DNA of 64,000 nt from Pseudomonas iranensis (GTDB taxonomy: Bacteria; Pseudomonadota; Gammaproteobacteria; Pseudomonadales; Pseudomonadaceae): contig NZ_CP077092.1 in NCBI RefSeq assembly GCF_014268585.2, positions 5,865,501-5,929,500 on the forward strand, given 5' to 3'. Shown piece after piece: positions 63,289-64,000 of the stretch (within the stretch, counting starts at the first letter, position 1; the number at the start of each line of letters is the position of its first letter). A model generated the notes under the pieces. It had not been told where the DNA came from. It did no database searches and saw only the letters and a list, made by a program, of their open reading frames with translations. A program made the position numbers and the translations under genes.

Positions 63289-64000
63289 TCAGGCCGGGGA
63301 CATTTCCTGGGCCAAGCCGAGAAACGCCGCCGGCAACCTCGCGCCCTTTCTTTCCTTCAGGCAATACAGATACTCCGGAATCTGCGGCGCATTCTCGATG
63401 GTCAGCACGCGCAACTGCGGATCATGCGGCACCTCCTGCCGGGCGATGATGCTGATGCCGATATTGCGCAGCACCGCCTCGCGGATCGACTCGCGGCTGC
63501 CGATCTCCAGCAGCGGGCCGAAGCTCACTCCGGCGCTGGCCAGCAACTCTTCGGTCAAGCGCCGCGTGGTCGAACCCGGTTCGCGCATCAACAACGTATG
63601 CCCGGCCAGCGCGTTCAGCGTCACATGTTCCTGCGCCGCCAACGGATGATTGCGATGCACCGCCAGCACCAGCGGATCGGTTCCGAGCACCCGGCGAATC
63701 AACCGCGTGTCATCAAGCAACTGCGACGATGCCGCGACATCCACGCGGTAATCCTCCAGCGCTTCCAGGACCTGCTGCGAGTTGCCGATTTCCACCGACA
63801 CTTCCACCTGCGGCAAACGCTCGCGGAAGGTTTTTACCAGATCGAGGATGTAATACGGCGCCGTCGCGGCAATACGCAGCGTGCCCTGCACCTGACCGCT
63901 GTTGCGCAGGAAGAACTCGATGTCCGCCTCTTGCTGCAACAGGGTCTTGACCATCGGCAGCAGCCGCGCGCCTTCGTCACTGACGCTTAAACGGCGCCCG
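63289..64000 (-). CDS. LysR family regulator (C-terminal part, cut by window edge)
   Basis: About 236 C-terminal residues are visible; the DNA-binding HTH lies beyond the right edge. The frame is open to the edge (GRRLSVSDEGARLLPMVKTL). The effector domain has the usual GTLRIAATAPYYILDLVKTF start and the MREPGSTTRRLTEELLASAG hinge. It resembles the LysR regulators found with aminoethylphosphonate genes. It is encoded on the same strand as, and upstream of, the ABC operon. Confidence 0.87.
   Translation of the reverse strand, partial: GRRLSVSDEGARLLPMVKTLLQQEADIEFFLRNSGQVQGTLRIAATAPYYILDLVKTFRERLPQVEVSVEIGNSQQVLEALEDYRVDVAASSQLLDDTRLIRRVLGTDPLVLAVHRNHPLAAQEHVTLNALAGHTLLMREPGSTTRRLTEELLASAGVSFGPLLEIGSRESIREAVLRNIGISIIARQEVPHDPQLRVLTIENAPQIPEYLYCLKERKGARLPAAFLGLAQEMSPA

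Overview
The window is a high-GC, gene-dense stretch of a Pseudomonas chromosome, most likely the P. fluorescens group. Three things point there: protein-level resemblance (PilT, PilJ, RpoH, PyrB and the non-catalytic PyrC-like partner are typically pseudomonad), a gene order that largely follows P. aeruginosa PAO1 from the chp/pil chemosensory genes through gshB, pyr, pilT, met, thi, rpoH-ftsXEY, coaD, mutM and ilvD to folA, and many REP doublets of the kind common in P. fluorescens. No rRNA, tRNA, CRISPR array, prophage or insertion sequence was seen.

Layout. 1-4942 (minus): twitching/chemosensory genes chpA (cut by the left edge), pilJ, pilI, pilH, pilG; pilK is absent. 5168-7192: gshB and a TonB gene. 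7200-7539: an expanded 19-bp repeat. 7624-11521: algH-ruvX and pyrR-pyrB-pyrC'. 11680-14158: a TM2 protein, an NlpC/P60 hydrolase and pilT (no pilU). 14215-20969: yggS-proC-yggT, metX-metW-DUF4426-rdgB-hemW, DUF3392. 21109-21657: kptA, bracketed by 88-bp direct repeats. 21787-24928: trmB, thiG, thiS, DUF423, mtgA. 25110-29248 (minus): rpoH and ftsY-ftsE-ftsX. 29593-34106: two M16 peptidase-family proteins, rsmD, a YheT-type hydrolase. 34359-39796: a sulfurtransferase, a TetR regulator divergent from an aldehyde dehydrogenase / Tat lipoprotein / GMC oxidoreductase group. 39912-45061: coaD, ferredoxin, mutM, HDOD protein, PfpI-type protein, rlmI.

45292-48784 is the most unusual part. Inserted between the core genes rlmI and ilvD is a compact four-gene cassette: its own promoter, a 23-residue peptide gene with a near-ideal ribosome site, a stem-loop, then three overlapping genes for a SagB-type FMN dehydrogenase, an AurF-type diiron oxygenase with all seven metal ligands, and a Bcr/CflA-type exporter. 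This looks like a minimal ribosomal-peptide or peptide-derived metabolite pathway. I do not recognise it as a described system.

49041-57222: ilvD, phosphorylcholine phosphatase (pchP), a cystine transporter, folA and a DUF2868/DUF3482 GTPase pair. 57385-64000 (minus): a 2-aminoethylphosphonate-type locus with a LysR regulator (cut by the right edge), ABC ATPase, double permease and binding protein, an FAD oxidoreductase and a PhnZ-like diiron oxygenase.

Intergenic DNA is rich in repeats: twelve REP doublets in two arrangements, three elements based on a GGGGATTTATCCCC motif, two copies of a roughly 150-bp palindromic element, and several long hairpins.
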